Source of the DNA: Cruorifilaria tuberocauda
Lineage: Eukaryota > Nematoda > Chromadorea > Rhabditida > Onchocercidae
NCBI GenBank assembly: GCA_013365365.1
Contig: JABVXU010000005.1
Location: forward strand, 124,001 to 188,000
Reading direction: 5' to 3'
DNA: 64,000 nt
The notes beneath the pieces are model-generated. The model was given only the letters and a program-made list of their open reading frames with translations. It was not told the DNA's origin and did not search any database. The position numbers and the translations under genes were made by a program. Shown here piece after piece: positions 61,501 to 64,000 of this stretch (the first letter of the stretch is position 1; each line of letters opens with the position of its first letter).

Positions 61501-62915
61501 AAATCATTAATGCATTAAAATGTAATTTGGATTACTGATTCAATAGAAAGTGAAAAAAGAAAAATAAGTAGCTAAAGACATACCAACTCTGCAAGTTGCG
61601 AAGAAAATTGCCCTTTCTCAGCTGTACGTAAAGCTAATTCTTCTCTCAACCGAACACATTCCTGCTGCAATAAAAAGTATTCGTCCATTATTAACTCGAG
61701 TAGACAAATAAAAAAGAAAAATTTTAATGAAACTAAGATTATAAAATAAGAGCAGTGTGAGTGGAAATATATAATCATATAAAAATACGTCATAAAAAGT
61801 ATGAAAAAGTATCTATAACAAGAAAGACAAGCTATTGCAAATAACATTATTCTAGATCTAAAACAGATGAAAACAGAGATGATTCAAGAAAATTTAATGT
61901 GATAAAGTCAAGGAACCTTCAAGTCAAGCAGATTTTCCGGTACGCTCGAACACAATTCTGGTGAACCATCTTGTTGAAATTTATCTCTCAAATCACTGCT
62001 CGGAGCATTGCTGTTAGTATTCCAAACATGATTAGCAGTACTTTGTGTCGTCGACAATGGAGAACCCTGTGATTCTGTTTAAACTCTTTGAAAAGTGTCT
62101 TTCATTTCAACATAATTGTACAATTCTTAAAAGTGATACTTTTCTATCAAATCAAGAGCTCAAGAATATTTTGATTTAAACTAACTTCAATAATAATAAT
62201 TATTTCCTTGAAGTTATTTCTAATAGAAATTATGTTTAGTAAGTACTGTTTTAATTTTAATTACAGTAAATAAATAATAAAAAGCACTAAACCATTAGCA
62301 AAAATCTTTCTGAATATTTTCACAGGAAATAAAAGTAATGTGATGAAGCTTACGCAAGCTGACAACAGATCGTTGTCCACTATTTTCAATCATACTCGAA
62401 ACGCTTGGAGACGGAGATATAGTAAATTCCGCATTATTGCTGCGATGTTTAGACTGATAATCTCGCAACTGAAATTTCTGATTCCTTTTAATCTCATAGT
62501 ACAGCTGTATGCATTGAAATTTACGAGTGCAACGATTTATTCTGATACAAATTAAAATAATAAATGGTAATCTTCTCTTATAAGTTAATAAGTATGCTTA
62601 CTGATTGAGGTGTCACAAAATTTTTATTGCTTAACAGTAAGCTAGATTTGTTAAAAATAAACTACTCTATATGAACAAACATTCAATTCTGTAATAAAGC
62701 GAAATTCCCTTGAAGTAATCTTACCTGAAGTAAGTAAATATAAATAATTATGCAATTGAAATTTGCACAAAAATATATTCAAATTTTGTGCAGTTCTACA
62801 TATGTAGTAATTTTCTATAGAAAACTAAAACTGAAAAAAAATTGAAACTTACTTTTTTCCGAGCCTGAGCTAATCGTTCTGCTTTTGTTTCTGTTGTACC
62901 CTCGGATGTACTCAT
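55561..62915 (-). CDS. Golgin GM130 (GOLGA2) homologue
   Basis: Twenty-three exons (minus strand), first 62853-62915, 62354-62468, 61917-62074, 61584-61664 and 61271-61381, last 56116-56243, 55932-56029 and 55561-55644; all phases agree, giving 971 residues (human GM130 is about 1000). The N-terminus MSTSEGTTETKAERLAQARK then KKLRDYQSK matches the GM130 p115/importin-binding end. Long coiled coil follows with family landmarks: LIHLQTAMSVVVKEKTALQQ, ATVSRAIKQNRELKEQLVEL, and near the end MRQIADLAEEKEQLQHIV with ETENDTIGDYVTLYQHQR. GM130 is a cis-Golgi tether that binds p115, Rab1 and GRASP65. The extreme C-terminus, NLHCSECRGKLINL, ends in a hydrophobic residue suitable for a GRASP PDZ groove and has a CxxC pair not found in human GM130. 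Confidence 0.94.
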
Positions 62916-64000
62916 TTATTCAAGCTAAAAAGCGAAATATTTCAACCCTCAACGACCTTTGACAACAACGGTTTTTGATGACACATATTCAAAAAAAAGC
63001 AAAAACCTGCAAGTTGGTTGTAGTATAAAATGGAAGAAAAAACTAGTTGTTCAAGGCATAAATTAATTACAGTTTTGATAAAATTTTTTTGCTATAATCA
63101 ACTTTTTTTTTGCAAAGTACTTCACTATGATGAGAACTATTTATTTCCAGCGATAAATTTCTATAAAGTGGAATCTGTCAAAGGAAGTAATGCGCAGAAA
63201 GTATTATAAGAAGGCTTAAAAAAGGCAAAGTATATTTCTGCAAAAAAATATGAAATTGTAATTTAAATCAGATAAAGCTGATATTTGAAAAGGACTTATT
63301 TTATTGAAACATAGCTCACGTTTGCATGTCAATTTATTACTTTTCCGATTACTTAATTATGGTACCATAACTTCTACATCATCCTTTTACTATTGAAAAA
63401 TCAATAAACTCAAATCAACAAACTTGTCATTTTCCTCACTCAAATCACGTAACGAACGTGGACTAAAACTTTAACGAATGCTACGCAACGATCTATATCG
63501 CTGTGAAAATGACAATCCCGGCGAGAGTTACATCGGTTTTTTTCCCGGGAGCTGTGTGAGAGGATTTGCATGATGATGGAGAAGTAGTAGGTATAGGGAT
63601 ATAATGCATGATAAGGATGATTGAGAGAGATAATATTATTCGAAGGGATAACAGTTTATGGTTAGAGTTAAAAACGAATGATTTCGTCAAGTTTGAATAA
63701 AATTCATGAAATCATTTCCATAACATTTAATTGATAATTTGTCTATCCACAGTTCAAGCTATCGAAAGCTTAAATTCTCCATTTTTATGAACGCATCTTT
63801 GATTCACATGTCATTTCAAGTGATATTTTATAAACTGTTACTATTTTATATCCATTGGTACTATTGATATGGTATGTTGGAATAAATGAAATGAATTTCA
63901 TGATTAGCAAATTTTTATTTTATTTTGAAATTTATAGAAATTCAATAAACATGTGGGAGGGATTATTGAAGAGTTTGTTTATTTTAATCATTCAGATTGA
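62916..64000. other. Upstream flank of the GM130 gene
   Basis: AT-rich sequence before the GM130 start codon. An acceptor (TTTTTAG at 62925-62931, minus strand) ends 9 bases ahead of the ATG and is a candidate spliced-leader site. No other gene is supported up to the window end. Confidence 0.5.

Noticed and set aside
1..64000. Bacterial endosymbiont insertion, transposon or RNA genes
   Set aside because: I looked for long intronless bacterial-like frames, terminal repeats with transposase motifs, and tRNA or rRNA signatures, and saw none. A covariance-model and repeat-library scan would be decisive.

Overview
The window looks like nuclear DNA of a parasitic nematode, most likely a filarial (clade III) worm. 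It is AT-rich, and its genes are split into many short exons with TTTCAG-like acceptors. Several start codons sit 0-14 bases behind an acceptor, as expected for spliced-leader trans-splicing. There are no bacterial operons, CRISPR arrays, rRNA or tRNA genes, and no recognisable transposon. The organism is inferred from style and protein similarity; no database search was possible. All gene models were built by hand, by joining exons whose reading phases agree.

Layout: a 22-bp minisatellite (1243-1396); an unrecognised two-exon Cys-rich mini-gene (+, 1770-2134); an ankyrin-repeat gene (+, 2466-7231); a SET-domain histone methyltransferase (+, 7404-9197); a TDP-43 homologue (-, 10568-13141) head-to-head with a YIPF3-like Golgi protein (+, 13815-15426); methylthioadenosine phosphorylase (-, 16292-18202); a DDHD-domain phospholipase A1 (+, 22262-26748); a multi-Tudor protein of about 20 exons (+, 28492-35310, N-terminus unresolved); a Bsx/bsh homeobox gene (-, 38374-39976) in a gene-poor setting; then four genes all on the minus strand: WDR83/MORG1 (44295-46747), a C7orf25/UPF0415 homologue (46988-49712), LRR1 (50880-53735) and the golgin GM130/GOLGA2 (55561-62915).

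The genes are mainly conserved housekeeping or regulatory functions: chromatin and RNA control (SET, TDP-43, Tudor, Bsx), Golgi and membrane biology (YIPF3, GM130, phospholipase A1), purine/methionine salvage (MTAP), and scaffolds or ubiquitin receptors (WDR83, LRR1). No multi-gene 'system' is evident. The WDR83 and C7orf25 genes are close enough (about 240 bp) to be an operon candidate. The points most worth a second look are the Cys-rich mini-gene, two alternative in-phase 3' ends of the ankyrin gene, a duplicated splice acceptor and uncertain extent of the Tudor gene, a GC-AG intron in WDR83, and the CxxC C-terminus of GM130.
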